Part shown: one piece after another, positions 1-10,982 of the stretch
Layout: each line of letters opens with the position of its first letter
Position numbering within the stretch: the stretch's first letter is position 1
Origin: Mesostigma viride
Taxonomy: Eukaryota; Streptophyta; Mesostigmatophyceae; Mesostigmatales; Mesostigmataceae
Direction: 5' to 3'
DNA: 48,114 bases
Assembly (NCBI GenBank): GCA_009746045.1
Contig: RPFO01001134.1
Span: 1-48,114 of the forward strand
Notes under the pieces: model-generated
What the model saw: the letters and a program-made list of their open reading frames with translations, nothing else
Databases searched by the model: none
What the model was told of the DNA's origin: nothing
Position numbers and translations under genes: made by a program

Positions 1-1047
1 TGCAGTAAGTGAAGTTATGGTCACTCAACCGTTTGCTCAAAAAGCTGCAGAAAAGGTCAGCAAAGTTTGCTGACCTTTTCGGCAGTTTTTTATCCCTCGA
101 AGTTTCGAACCCGCCATCTAATTGCTAGCTCGCTATTTTTGTTGTATTGGTGCCGTTTTCGGGCAGCATCCACAATTTTACCTTGGAAAGTTTATTTTTT
201 CATGAAAAACTGGATAGAAGGTTTTCCAAAGACTCCCATCGCAACATTGCAATTTGACCAACAAATGAGAAAGGTACACCTCCCTTGGTAAATCATTTGC
301 ATCCACAGTGGTGTGCCTACATGAGTGATGACATACATGGAGTTTATTAGAAGCGAATTCAATTCTGTGCACTATGCTGGCATCAGGACAGCTGCATCGG
401 CATTTAGCTAGTTTGCGTCGGTGCCTCGCCGGGCAGTCGCCGACTGTCGACTGCATGATCGAGTAAGCCACTAACAGCATATTCTACATGTCAAAGAGAC
501 AACCAGCGCAGGCCAGAAATCGGGAGAATCCGGACCATGGTAGCTCGAGCCTGCCGTTATCTTTTCCGCGTTTTCGAGTCGTTCAGGATGATGAAGATGA
601 ATGGTGATGGAAATGTGTATCCTTGTGCATTGAAATTATGGCTGGCTTACGTGTGGAGCGACTAGATGACCTAGACGGTGGGGCCGGAAACAGCATGCTT
701 GATCAGGGCGTGTGTTTCTAGCCTAACTGGCCGGGAGTGTCTAGTGGTGAGCACCATTGCTGCGATCGCTCTCCCACCATTTACGAGGAAATACCCGCAA
801 ATGGAAAACCACTGAAAAGGTCTAGCTAGTCAGTCATCACGTTAGCCATGCCATGATTCCAAACGTCCAAGAACTGCACACGGTGCAAAGGCAAAAAGCC
901 GGAGGACAGCACTTTCAAATGTGCGGCGGGAACCAAAAGCCCGCGGATGCCAGAAAACATCGTGTTGCGGCAGCGACGCGACGATGTGGACAACGAATCC
1001 AGTGCCAAGCTCGGAACGGCCGCAAAGGAGATCTGGCATCACAGGGT
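1..1047. other. No gene recognised; downstream flank of the Penelope-like element
   Basis: The stretch lies beyond the stop codon of the minus-strand Penelope-like ORF and probably contains its 3' untranslated region and host DNA. Short open frames on both strands show no recognisable domain. I looked for a hammerhead ribozyme core, expected in some Penelope terminal repeats, and did not see a convincing one. Confidence 0.5.
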
Positions 1048-4000
1048 TCAGATGTGCGGAGATACTATGCGATCCAGCCGGTCCACGACCTGTTTGTAGA
1101 GCTTGTGCCAAGGGGCAGCACCGAACAGATGTGGGTGACGTTGCAAAAAACATCGGACTTGACGGAGCATAATGGCTCGGTCATAGTCTTTGACCAATAA
1201 ACGCTGCAAGAGTTCAACAAGAGTCGTGATGAAATCAACACGATAAGAACAAAGACGGGAAAAACGATGTAACTGAGAAAGAACAACACCATATTTTGCT
1301 GTGTGGGAAAGGAGACTGTGAATATCGGGGTAACGAATAAAAGGAATTTGCTGGTATTTAGGATCCTTGCGCTTATCATAGACAGCCGTACGCCAGCCCT
1401 TCTTGTTATGGGTAATGTTAAGATCGAGGTAATTGCAATGAGTATCCTCCGACGTGAGCTTTAATGTGAGGGACGCTTGCGGGTAGATGCCAGGCAGACC
1501 AGCGGTGATATACAAATGGGTTGCGAAATCAGGGTTGTCGAAAGCGATGACATCATCAATGTATCGACATGTATGGATAAAACGCCTGATGAGAACATCA
1601 TCGTTTGAGGCAATGAGATTCTCCATGAATGCAAGCTCATAAGTGTATAGATAGAGGTTTGCAAGGAGCCCGGCACAGTTAGTGCCCATAGGGATGCCGA
1701 TAGCTTGTTGGTATACATTGCCCGCAAAACAGATGAAGGTGTTATCAACAAGATAAGAGATCCAATGGACAAGGTCAGCCTTCGTGATAATATAATTATA
1801 ACCATCCCGCACGATAGCACCTGCCGCGATCCCTGAGAGCCACGTTGCCGTGGGCTTGGTCTGAGAAACACGCACGTGCAGGTGGTTGCGCCCGTGAGGC
1901 CTACGTGCATACAGACGAGTAAGGAGGCTATCTAAACGAGCTTTCAAATCGTGCAAATCTAGTGTGGTATATAGAGTGGTGAAATCATAGGTGGCTATGG
2001 GCATAGGTATACGTTTCTCTGCTGCTGTCTTAGAACGGCTAAGGGCGGCAAGGCGTAGGCGTACTTGGGCTGAGTCTATGACGATCCAACTACCAGCGCA
2101 TTCATACCCGGCATTCGACAGCACCTCCACCCATAATGCATTGGCTTCGGGGAGAAGAGCATTCAAAGCATGGCAGATGAGTTTCGAGAGAGGCATCAGT
2201 GGGGCTGAATGCGACGCAGCAATGGTGCGCAAAGCAACAGGAGTTTTGTGCAGCTTAAGAGTGAGATACAGATATGGGAACGTAGTGGTGGTGGCGCGTC
2301 GCTGCCGCTTAAGGAATGCCCGAGCAAAAATGTTTTGGCTGTGCAGAAAAGCCCGATGAGCAGCAGTGATACTGGCGGTGGACTGTGCACGCTGAACATA
2401 GGTAGGGCTGGACGCCAACTCGTGTTGCAAAGTAGCAAGGTAGTGCTTCTTGCATATGAAAGCAAAGTTGTTGGCACTCTTGTCAACACACGTGATGATA
2501 AAGTCCTGCTTGAAGTGGTCAAGAAGTGCTTTATCTGTGGTGTTGAGCCAGGTGGTGCGGTGGACCTGCTGGAGACGGTAATCAAGCCTGGTGAGACGTG
2601 CATTGCATTCGTGAATGACGGCGCGAAACCACGGTTCCATGGCAAGGGGAGCAAGCTGTAGGTCCGTGCTCATGGCATTGCAGAATTTGCGCAGTGATGT
2701 GGAGAGCAGTGCATTCACCTCTTTGGCACACGTGCGCTGGACCCACGGCCGAAACTTGGTGCCTTTGGCAAAAAGGTCTACAAGCGTGTGGCTCGGCAGG
2801 ATGCTGAGGTCAGCGGTCATGACGTGCTGTGAGGTGGGATCAAGGTACTTGAAATACCGTTGTTGTTGGCAGGGGCAGGGCCCTGCCAAGATGGTGGCCA
2901 GCTCGGTGGGCGTTGTATCGCGGCTGACCTTCCCGTTGCTGAAAACCATTTGTCCCAAGGTGGGAGAGTAATGCCAGGCGGCAATGGGAGTGCCGAAAGT
3001 GTTGCGCACCACGAGCGGCATCGCAGCCTGCACTTGCGGCAAATGCAGAATGTGTGGCAAACACAGCTCATCCATCGCAGCATGAATGAAAGGTGAGATC
3101 AGCAAACGGCGCGGACGCAGTGCATCTGCATTCCCATTGACACGGTGCCGAATGATACGTGAGAGAAGGCCTCGCAGACTAGTGGCATGGGAGCGGGGGA
3201 CTTGCAGATCAGCTGGGGAGCACGACCCGACGGCAATGTGTAAGCTGGTAAGCTTCTTCAAGCTGCAGGCTTCGAGATAGGATGCATGAAAGTTGCCGCG
3301 TTGCATAAGCCGAGACATGTGACGTAAGCAGCGGAGACTGGTGGAGTAAAGGGAAGGATCGGTGGACACATGTGTGGAAGGTGGAGGGGCCGGGGTGACG
3401 CTGGGGGGATAGGGGCGATATGGGTGGAGATTGTGCTTCAGACGCCAGGCACGGATGAACATAAGAGGGCGGGGACGGAGGGGAGGCGGGCGGCGGCGAG
3501 ACCGAGCTTTGAAACTCTTGCCTTCAATGCAAAAACCGTGGGGCAGAAATGCATGTAACATTCGTTTCCAAAACGTTTCCCGATGCCCTGCGGCTTTGCG
3601 AAAAGCGGCGCCGGTAAAGGTGCCGGGGATATGTTCCAAGGGGACGACTCGCCAATCCCACCACCCGTATTGGGCCATGGCGCCATGTAGGGGGGTGTCG
3701 TCGTTGGCGGCAGGGCGGCCAATATGAAGGCGGCGTGCCGCTCGGACATGTTCCTGAAAACGCGTCCAGGCATCCCGTTGCGTCTGGCCAACGTAGATAC
3801 GCTGAGGGTACCTGCGGTTGTAAATGGCATAAATGACGCGATGGGTGCTTACGGGGTGTGGGCGAGTGGAGTTGGTAAGCGACAAATGCGTGCGCTGTAA
3901 GCGCCGGAGGCGACGTAGAGTATGGTCATCCTTGCAGTGATGGTTATGGCGCGTGTTGATGCGACAACGCTTCCGCCATGCCTGTGAGGAGATACGATAG

Positions 4001-4104
4001 GGGAACTGCCGAGAAATAGCAGTGTACTTCCGGTAATCAATGCCACTGGATTGCCGTATTCTGTGGAGGGTAAGAGCATGCCAGAAAGTCATAAGGTGTT
4101 TCAT
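1048..4104 (-). CDS. Penelope-like retroelement polyprotein, N-terminal GIY-YIG nuclease plus reverse transcriptase
   Basis: One uninterrupted frame of 1018 codons. Residues about 89-195 look like a GIY-YIG nuclease: YAIY followed by IYVGQT, then an Arg-rich helix (RFQEHVRAARR), and a later HRETFWKRML block with the likely catalytic Glu, followed by PHGF. The reverse transcriptase lies at about 620-900. It has LYLTLKLHK, motif A near 706 (YDFTTLYTTLDL), motif B near 800 (QAIGIPMGTNCAG) and the catalytic RYIDD near 847. Penelope-like elements are TERT-related and usually prime at nicks made by the nuclease. Most carry GIY-YIG at the C-terminus; an N-terminal position marks the permuted Chlamys/Naiad type known from green algae and invertebrates. 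No frameshift or internal stop is seen, so the copy may be young. Family placement is inference from domain order. Confidence 0.88.
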   Translation of the reverse strand: MKHLMTFWHALTLHRIRQSSGIDYRKYTAISRQFPYRISSQAWRKRCRINTRHNHHCKDDHTLRRLRRLQRTHLSLTNSTRPHPVSTHRVIYAIYNRRYPQRIYVGQTQRDAWTRFQEHVRAARRLHIGRPAANDDTPLHGAMAQYGWWDWRVVPLEHIPGTFTGAAFRKAAGHRETFWKRMLHAFLPHGFCIEGKSFKARSRRRPPPLRPRPLMFIRAWRLKHNLHPYRPYPPSVTPAPPPSTHVSTDPSLYSTSLRCLRHMSRLMQRGNFHASYLEACSLKKLTSLHIAVGSCSPADLQVPRSHATSLRGLLSRIIRHRVNGNADALRPRRLLISPFIHAAMDELCLPHILHLPQVQAAMPLVVRNTFGTPIAAWHYSPTLGQMVFSNGKVSRDTTPTELATILAGPCPCQQQRYFKYLDPTSQHVMTADLSILPSHTLVDLFAKGTKFRPWVQRTCAKEVNALLSTSLRKFCNAMSTDLQLAPLAMEPWFRAVIHECNARLTRLDYRLQQVHRTTWLNTTDKALLDHFKQDFIITCVDKSANNFAFICKKHYLATLQHELASSPTYVQRAQSTASITAAHRAFLHSQNIFARAFLKRQRRATTTTFPYLYLTLKLHKTPVALRTIAASHSAPLMPLSKLICHALNALLPEANALWVEVLSNAGYECAGSWIVIDSAQVRLRLAALSRSKTAAEKRIPMPIATYDFTTLYTTLDLHDLKARLDSLLTRLYARRPHGRNHLHVRVSQTKPTATWLSGIAAGAIVRDGYNYIITKADLVHWISYLVDNTFICFAGNVYQQAIGIPMGTNCAGLLANLYLYTYELAFMENLIASNDDVLIRRFIHTCRYIDDVIAFDNPDFATHLYITAGLPGIYPQASLTLKLTSEDTHCNYLDLNITHNKKGWRTAVYDKRKDPKYQQIPFIRYPDIHSLLSHTAKYGVVLSQLHRFSRLCSYRVDFITTLVELLQRLLVKDYDRAIMLRQVRCFLQRHPHLFGAAPWHKLYKQVVDRLDRIVSPHI

Positions 4105-4640
4105 GATGATTCAGATGCACTGAGAGCTAAGACATCAAACAGAACCAGAGCGGAGCATATTGAGGTAAGTCAATATTCATTGCGTAACACCCGTTACGCG
4201 ATAGCGGTGGTCCATGATGCATCTCCCCGGGGCAGGATGTGGCTAACAACACAGCTGAATGGACTCGGAACATGTGGATTCCCAGTGGGGGGGCCTTCCA
4301 ATTGTCATACTTGACACCTCTTTCCTGTAACGAAAAGATTTCCCTTCTTCATGTTCCAGATGAGTCACCGTGCTCCTGCCTTTGTGTTTTTTTGGCGTTT
4401 GTAAAGAGATATGGGAGGGTAAACAAAAGCAAAGGCTGATATTGCCGTGTGGGGGGCCCGATCCTTGGTTAGTCTCTCAAGTGCCCACAGAAAAACACGA
4501 GAGTAGCACACACAGCGCGCAGCCCAGCCTAGCTCCCTCAGTAAAAGTAAAAGAAAAAGGACAAGAACAGCAAAACAAACGAGAACAAGAAAAAGAACAA
4601 AACACAGACACGTAGTGCAATGTGAGCGGAATGATGGAGG
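4105..4640. other. Intergenic: upstream flank of the Penelope-like ORF
   Basis: No coding signal is recognised. The part near 4545-4610 is an A-rich purine stretch (repeated AAAAG/ACAAG words). It may hold the 5' untranslated region or promoter of the minus-strand retroelement, but no specific box could be defined. Confidence 0.45.
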
Positions 4641-4645
4641 AAGGT
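4641..4645. repeat. Candidate target-site duplication AAGGT, left side of the tandem LTR array
   Basis: AAGGT directly precedes the first TGTCACG. The identical pentamer follows the last unit at 8654-8658. Confidence 0.5.
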
Positions 4646-6085
4646 TGTCACGTCCGTGATCATTTACGTCCGTGCACTCAAGAAGTTACGCGGTTGCCGT
4701 AATCGGAATCGTTACCGACGTTTGGTTGGTTCCGATTCAGTAGGCCGCAGGCTTTGTTCCTTGGGCCGGTGTGGAGCGCCGCGCCGGAAAGGCCTGAATT
4801 TCTAGAGTGACAGTCTTAGGTGACCTGACTTAGGTTCAGGCACAAGACTTTGGGGCGCAAAGCCTTGGTGGCTTGCGCAATATTCCGGTGCGTGACATTT
4901 GGCAGTTACGAATCTTTTGTATTGTCCAGACGGAATGATGTTCAGTCCATCGGACAAAGTTAGATACGCAGATCGTAGTGTGCGGTGTGCTGGCTCGCAC
5001 GTGGCTGTCGAACAGACTTGCTAAGCATTTTGCTGGCAGTCTAACTGCACGTCAGGCGGCTTGCTGGCAAATGCGACAGCGCATGGATGCCGGGATTTTT
5101 GGAGGTATTTAGGAGCACGGCAGCGGCCATGGTGGTCGTTGTTCGCTCGTTACTCTCCCTCACAACTTGGTGTTGTCGTCAAGGGGTTTAATAGTGGAAC
5201 AATCCGGAGCAGCCCCCGAGAGTGGTTGCAATGAGTAATTGTCATGAGATTGGTTGACGGAAGTGATAACTGTTTGGTTTCGTCAAGATGATGTGTGTAT
5301 TGTGGGCGAGACTCGGGAAGGAACCCGGTCGTCGTTGGCCAGTGAGCCATAGCTGGGGTAAGCGGGATAGGTAGACAGGATAGGGGGCGCTAAAGGACAC
5401 TGCCAGCCGTAAGCCAAGCGGAGCAGTGTGGCGTCACCCGAGGCCTGCTAGGTTATCAAGAACCGCTTAGCCTTATTTGGACAGTGACGCACAAGTACGA
5501 CATTATACGACTAGACAACACTTGTATTCTTGTCGATGTCTTTTGAAATTAAATGTGAATGGTTTGGTTGCTTTCCAAATATATAAAGCATCATGGTTTT
5601 ATTCTACACCTGGCTGGCTACGGAATTGCCTGTCATGAGGTCGGCGGCCAAGTATGTCCGTGACCTGCATCTCACACTGGATTTTAACGAGCGAACAACC
5701 CTTGGCGGGTTCAGTTCGGCCAGCCCGAGCCGGAGGTATACCCAAGGTGCTTGCAGGGTCGAGCACTTGGAAGAGGATTAAGCTTATCCTGTAAAAAGCT
5801 ATGAAGCGGATTAGGCTTATCCTTGAAAAAGCCATGAAGAGGATTATGCTTATCCTTGAAAAAGCACTGAAGAGGTTATTGCTTAGCCTATTTGAAAAGC
5901 ATGTGTGGTCCTGTCGTGGGAATTTTTTTTCCCTATGTGATCCTCTTTTTGACTTTTTGGCTCTTCATTTTTTCGAGCTAAAAAGTGGGGGGGAATATAG
6001 TGGATCACACACAAGAGTACTCTATTGCTATGGATATGCCTTCCAAGTGATAGGCTAGGATATAATGGCACGTAAACGCGACAGC
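4646..6085. repeat. LTR-like unit 1 (1440 bp)
   Basis: Full-length copy. It contains a TATA-like TATATAAAG at 5580-5588, compatible with an LTR promoter on the plus strand, and an internal 33-bp minisatellite at 5771-5900. The short open frames inside it have no recognisable product. Confidence 0.65.
5771..5900 (+). repeat. 33-bp minisatellite inside the LTR-like unit
   Basis: About four degenerate copies of a 33-bp word of the form AAGAGGATTATGCTTATCCT followed by TGAAAAAGC. A second copy of the block lies at 7211-7340, and it is deleted from unit 3. Confidence 0.7.
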
Positions 6086-7524
6086 TGTCACGTCCGTGAT
6101 CATTTACGTCCGTGCACTCAAGAAGTTACGCGGTTGCCGTAATCGGAATCGTTACCGACGTTTGGTTGGTTCCGATTCAGTAGGCCGCAGGCTTTGTTCC
6201 TTGGGCCGGTGTGGAGCGCCGCGCCGGAAAGGCCTGAATTTCTAGAGTGACAGTCTTAGGTGACCTGACTTAGGTTCAGGCACAAGACTTTGGGGCGCAA
6301 AGCCTTGGTGGCTTGCGCAATATTCCGGTGCGTGACATTTGGCAGTTACGAATCTTTTGTATTGTCCAGACGGAATGATGTTCAGTCCATCGGACAAAGT
6401 TAGATACGCAGATCGTAGTGTGCGGTGTGCTGGCTCGCACGTGGCTGTCGAACAGACTTGCTAAGCATTTTGCTGGCAGTCTAACTGCACGTCAGGCGGC
6501 TTGCTGGCAAATGCGACAGCGCATGGATGCCGGGATTTTTGGAGGTATTTAGGAGCACGGCAGCGGCCATGGTGGTCGTTGTTCGCTCGTTACTCTCCCT
6601 CACAACTTGGTGTTGTCGTCAAGGGGTTTAATAGTGGAACAATCCGGAGCAGCCCCCGAGAGTGGTTGCAATGAGTAATTGTCATGAGATTGGTTGACGG
6701 AAGTGATAACTGTTTGGTTTCGTCAAGATGATGTGTGTATTGTGGGCGAGACTCGGGAAGGAACCCGGTCGTCGTTGGCCAGTGAGCCATAGCTGGGGTA
6801 AGCGGGATAGGTAGACAGGATAGGGGGCGCTAAAGGACACTGCCAGCCGTAAGCCAAGCGGAGCAGTGTGGCGTCACCCGAGGCCTGCTAGGTTATCAAG
6901 AACCGCTTAGCCTTATTTGGACAGTGACGCACAAGTACGACATTATACGACTAGACAACACTTGTATTCTTGTCGATGTCTTTTGAAATTAAATGTGAAT
7001 GGTTTGGTTGCTTTCCAAATATATAAAGCATCATGGTTTTATTCTACACCTGGCTGGCTACGGAATTGCCTGTCATGAGGTCGGCGGCCAAGTATGTCCG
7101 TGACCTGCATCTCACACTGGATTTTAACGAGCGAACAACCCTTGGCGGGTTCAGTTCGGCCAGCCCGAGCCGGAGGTATACCCAAGGTGCTTGCAGGGTC
7201 GAGCACTTGGAAGAGGATTAAGCTTATCCTGTAAAAAGCTATGAAGCGGATTAGGCTTATCCTTGAAAAAGCCATGAAGAGGATTATGCTTATCCTTGAA
7301 AAAGCACTGAAGAGGTTATTGCTTAGCCTATTTGAAAAGCATGTGTGGTCCTGTCGTGGGAATTTTTTTTCCCTATGTGATCCTCTTTTTGACTTTTTGG
7401 CTCTTCATTTTTTCGAGCTAAAAAGTGGGGGGAATATAGTGGATCACACACAAGAGTACTCTATTGCTATGGATATGCCTTCCAAGTGATAGGCTAGGAT
7501 ATAATGGCACGTAAACGCGACAGC
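6086..7524. repeat. LTR-like unit 2 (1439 bp)
   Basis: Appears identical to unit 1 apart from one G fewer in the G-run near 7425-7432. It carries the same TATATAAAG (7020-7028) and minisatellite (7211-7340). Near identity implies recent amplification or homogenisation. Confidence 0.65.
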
Positions 7525-8653
7525 TGTCACGTCCGTGATCATTTACGTCCGTGCACTCAAGAAGTTACGCGGTTGCCGTAATCGGAATCGTTACCGACGT
7601 TTGGTTGGTTCCGATTCAGTAGGCCGCAGGCTTTGTTCCTTGGGCCGGTGTGGAGCGCCGCGCCGGAAAGGCCTGAATTTCTAGAGTGACAGTCTTAGGT
7701 GACCTGACTTAGGTTCAGGCACAAGACTTTGGGGCGCAAAGCCTTGGTGGCTTGCGCAATATTCCGGTGCGTGACATTTGGCAGTTACGAATCTTTTGTA
7801 TTGTCCAGACGGAATGATGTTCAGTCCATCGGACAAAGTTAGATACGCAGATCGTAGTGTGCGGTGTGCTGGCTCGCACGTGGCTGTCGAACAGACTTGC
7901 TAAGCATTTTGCTGGCAGTCTAACTGCACGTCAGGCGGCTTGCTGGCAAATGCGACAGCGCATGGATGCCGGGATTTTTGGAGGTATTTAGGAGCACGGC
8001 AGCGGCCATGGTGGTCGTTGTTCGCTCGTTACTCTCCCTCACAACTTGGTGTTGTCGTCAAGGGGTTTAATAGTGGAACAATCCGGAGCAGCCCCCGAGA
8101 GTGGTTGCAATGAGTAATTGTCATGAGATTGGTTGACGGAAGTGATAACTGTTTGGTTTCGTCAAGATGATGTGTGTATTGTGGGCGAGACTCGGGAAGG
8201 AACCCGGTCGTCGTTGGCCAGTGAGCCATAGCTGGGGTAAGCGGGATAGGTAGACAGGATAGGGGGCGCTAAAGGACACTGCCAGCCGTAAGCCAAGCGG
8301 AGCAGTGTGGCGTCACCCGAGGCCTGCTAGGTTATCAAGAACCGCTTAGCCTTATTTGGACAGTGACGCACAAGTACGACATTATACGACTAGACAACAC
8401 TTGTATTCTTGTCGATGTCTTTTGAAATTAAATGTGAATGGTTTGGTTGCTTTCCAAATATATAAAGCATCATGGTTTTATTCTACACCTGGCTGGCTAC
8501 GGAATTGCCTGTCATGAGGTCGGCGGCCAAGTATGTCCGTGACCTGCATCTCACACTGGATTTTGATATAGTGGATCACACACAAGAGTACTCTATTGCT
8601 ATGGATATGCCTTCCAAGTGATAGGCTAGGATATAATGGCACGTAAACGCGAC
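7525..8653. repeat. LTR-like unit 3, internally deleted (1129 bp)
   Basis: It matches units 1 and 2 up to about 8565, then jumps to the terminal segment that starts ATATAGTGGATCAC. About 310 bp are missing, including the minisatellite. The TATA-like box is kept (8459-8467). The terminal AGC seen between units 1 and 2 is absent and AAGGT follows instead. Confidence 0.6.
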
Positions 8654-8658
8654 AAGGT
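8654..8658. repeat. Candidate target-site duplication AAGGT, right side of the tandem LTR array
   Basis: AAGGT directly follows the terminal ACGCGAC of the third unit and matches 4641-4645. Confidence 0.5.
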
Positions 8659-9073
8659 GAGAGGGGGACATCGTATTGAATGTGTAGGCATTGAGGCAGC
8701 CGAAGCGTCCCATCCCCGGGTACATTCGTGGCTTTCAAACAAGCCACAACCTGCGTGGAAGAGGAAAATGCAGGAACGATGAGTATGATCCTGAAAACGA
8801 GGTTGAGGAAACGCGGAGAGGAAATGCCGGCCGCTGAAACGATTCCGATGGAACTATGGGTTTCGCCGACATGAGGCGGTGCAGCTGACTATCTCTATGG
8901 TGTCGTGTGTGACCGGGAGTGCCGGTTCACGTGCGCACTCGTCGGACTAGCCCGACGACATGTGTGCTTGGTTGCCCACGGCTGAAATCCTCTTGCCCGT
9001 CATGCAAAGGCCACGCCTCCTAGCCGAAAACGAACTGTGTACATATTAATTACTCCGGCCCCACAGGTCGCGT
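8659..9073. other. No gene recognised between the tandem LTR array and retrotransposon A
   Basis: About 415 bp of mixed composition with no convincing coding frame. It looks like the host DNA into which both elements inserted. Confidence 0.4.
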
Positions 9074-9082
9074 CGCTGCTGC
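9074..9082. repeat. Candidate target-site duplication CGCTGCTGC (left)
   Basis: The same nine bases occur right of the element at 19959-19967. Ten bases match if the adjacent A is not counted in the LTR. This is longer than the 4-6 bp usual for LTR retrotransposons, and the repeated GCTGC makes the exact length uncertain. Confidence 0.5.
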
Positions 9083-9777
9083 AGTTAACGTTCTTATCAC
9101 ACGCAATGTGAAGGATATGGTTGCAATGCAGCAATGTGTGAATATGGTTGGAAACGGAGCTTTGTTAAATCGGATAATGTTTACAGCGCTCACACACTTG
9201 AGGCTTGTACACGCGCTTGCCAAGTCAAGGCACAACACGTGAGGCGGGCTCGCAAGAGATGCCCATTTGGCACTGGCCTATTGTTTATATACTTGTGCAC
9301 TGTGCTTGCTAGTCCTGAGCAGCCTAGGAGGCCTGCTCAGTAATAACACCCCCAGTACAGTATTCACTACCTGTACAGCGCTCAACTCCTATACAGTAGG
9401 TCTGCCATACAGGCACAGTGACCACAGAGCACAGTCCACAGTGACTATTGCATCTGCACCTAGAAGTCCAGGACTAAGCCTGCGGTACCAACAGACCACA
9501 GGTTAAGGTTCCTATTTCCTGCGTACGACGTATTAATCCAATACCGTCGTAGGTACAGCACCTAATTCCTGTCAGCCCAGGAATTACTGTCGACCCCATA
9601 TGTCGTCGGCAAATATTCACGTCCGACTTAGAAGAACAGCCGGCTCGCGCTCGCGCGCGACCGGGAAGTCGGAACGCCATAACTTTCTTGATACTTGTCG
9701 GAATGAACTCGTTCCGGTGCCGCTGGAATCGCAGAGATATGCCGAATCAGGATCACGCCAATGCGCTTGGCGTTAAC
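9083..9777 (-). repeat. 3' LTR of retrotransposon A
   Basis: Near-identical to 19266-19958, with only a few differences and small indels seen. The LTR ends form an inverted GTTAACG/CGTTAAC pair rather than the usual TG/CA. Confidence 0.85.
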
Positions 9778-9796
9778 TCCAATCCTTTCTTTTCTT
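9778..9796 (-). promoter_or_regulatory. Polypurine tract of retrotransposon A
   Basis: On the minus strand the sequence next to the 3' LTR reads AAGAAAAGAAAGGATTGGA. This purine run would prime plus-strand DNA. Element B has AAGAAAGGGTTGG in the same place. Confidence 0.7.
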
Positions 9797-9849
9797 GAGC
9801 TGTAGCAGCTCACACAAGTCTACATACAAACACACACAATGGGTACTGG

Positions 9850-9970
9850 ATATCCTCCCCAGACTACAAGTCACAACCCGCTGGGCATGACAGTCAGCTT
9901 GGATTCCTTGACATCCTCCCCGACTACAAGTCACAACCCACTGGGCATGACAGTCAGCTTGGATTCCTTA
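9850..9970. repeat. Two-copy tandem repeat (~63 bp) in the 3' region of retrotransposon A
   Basis: A block beginning ATCCTCCCC and ending TTGGATTCCTT occurs twice in direct succession. Function unknown. Confidence 0.6.
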
Positions 9971-10010
9971 TTATATGTACATAGCACCCATACTGGCTCA
10001 GGAGCACAAA

Positions 10011-10020
10011 CAAATTACAA
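10011..10020 (-). promoter_or_regulatory. 3' complement of the primer-binding region, retrotransposon A
   Basis: On the element's sense (minus) strand this reads TTGTAATTTG. It is the exact complement of CAAATTACAA, the first ten internal bases after the 5' LTR (19256-19265). The context, ACTCATTGTAAT followed by GTTT, matches the corresponding site in element B. See the finding on conserved pairing. Confidence 0.5.
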
Positions 10021-10375
10021 TGAGTCCCTATCCCTTCACGGGAGGCTCGTTGTGTTACCCATGTACAAGAGGTTGGCCAACTGTGGCAGCCCATAGGTGT
10101 TCAGCTAAGAACTTGAGAAGTATGTACAACCTTTAGGACCTTAGGCGAAACCCCACAGATCACCCACAACAGCTCATCAGAAAACATTGCTGACCCCCAG
10201 ACGGGAGTCGGCGCCGGTCTGCTGCCCCTTATCGAACCAGACACAACATCTACGCGAAGCACATGCAAAACACAAGCTCCTATACTCGTTCCAACCGTGG
10301 AAAATCAGGGGACCTGTCGCCACCTCACCAGCATGGTGGATGGGTCAGCCAGTCCGTGAAACTCCGCCTTAAAAA

Positions 10376-10982
10376 TGTCATGCTGTGACCATGGGAGGTT
10401 GTTGATATTACATTAATAATGATGACCTCATTTACGACTTTGTCATGATGGAAATATTTTTGTCAACCACCATGGCTGAAAGGTGCCATTTTCTAGAATA
10501 GTGGTGGTCAGAAGAGATGTCTGGCGTGTAGCCCAGCCACCACCTACATGGCTGGTCGGCAGGACCACAACATAATTAACTTAACATGACAGCTAGGCAA
10601 CACTTAACCAGTGCTAGATGCTGCCTGCTGGCAAATCATGGTTGTACCATGGCAGACAGAATTAGGTACGCCTAGCTGACGGTCCAGGTGCCACGAATTG
10701 AATTATTGGCGCCTGTCCTATATGGGCCATGCGCCACATGACACGACATGGATTGTACTACAGTGCCGTATAGTGACCAGGCACATATATATGAAAAGAC
10801 TCATAACTTTCTACCTAGAGCTCAGATCAAGGTGATTCTAGTGGCAAAGTTGTAGCCAAACATGAGCTCTACGCAGTCATACTGGCGTTGTAGGTTGTTC
10901 TGACTTAACTACGGACTACCCGAACTTTATCTAGATTAGTAAGTGCTAGACTTGTCAGGCATATTGGGGCATATTCCTGACA
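10376..10982. repeat. Left terminal direct repeat of the nested element (607 bp)
   Basis: Matches 12477-13162 closely except for a 79-bp segment present only in the right copy and a few substitutions. Confidence 0.7.

Larger units (their letters stand above)
4646..8653. mobile_element. Tandem array of three LTR-like units (1440-bp period)
   Basis: Three head-to-tail copies of one unit start at 4646, 6086 and 7525. Each begins TGTCACGTCC and ends near ACGCGAC(A), so the unit starts like an LTR. The array as a whole is flanked by AAGGT on both sides (4641-4645 and 8654-8658), as expected for one insertion event with a 5-bp target duplication. No internal protein-coding region lies between the copies. 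This is what repeated LTR-LTR recombination, or loss of the internal region of an LTR retrotransposon, would leave. A simple tandem duplication cannot be excluded, but it would not explain the flanking AAGGT. Confidence 0.6.

Noticed and set aside
1-1047. Hammerhead ribozyme expected in Penelope terminal repeats
   Set aside because: No CUGAUGA...GAAA core with suitable stems was found in either orientation.
842-3830. Open frames antisense to, or out of phase with, the Penelope-like gene
   Set aside because: They are shadows of the 1018-codon retroelement frame.
9134-9343. Short identical open frames within the two LTRs of element A (also 19317-19526)
   Set aside because: Duplicated only because the LTR is duplicated. 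Non-coding repeat DNA.
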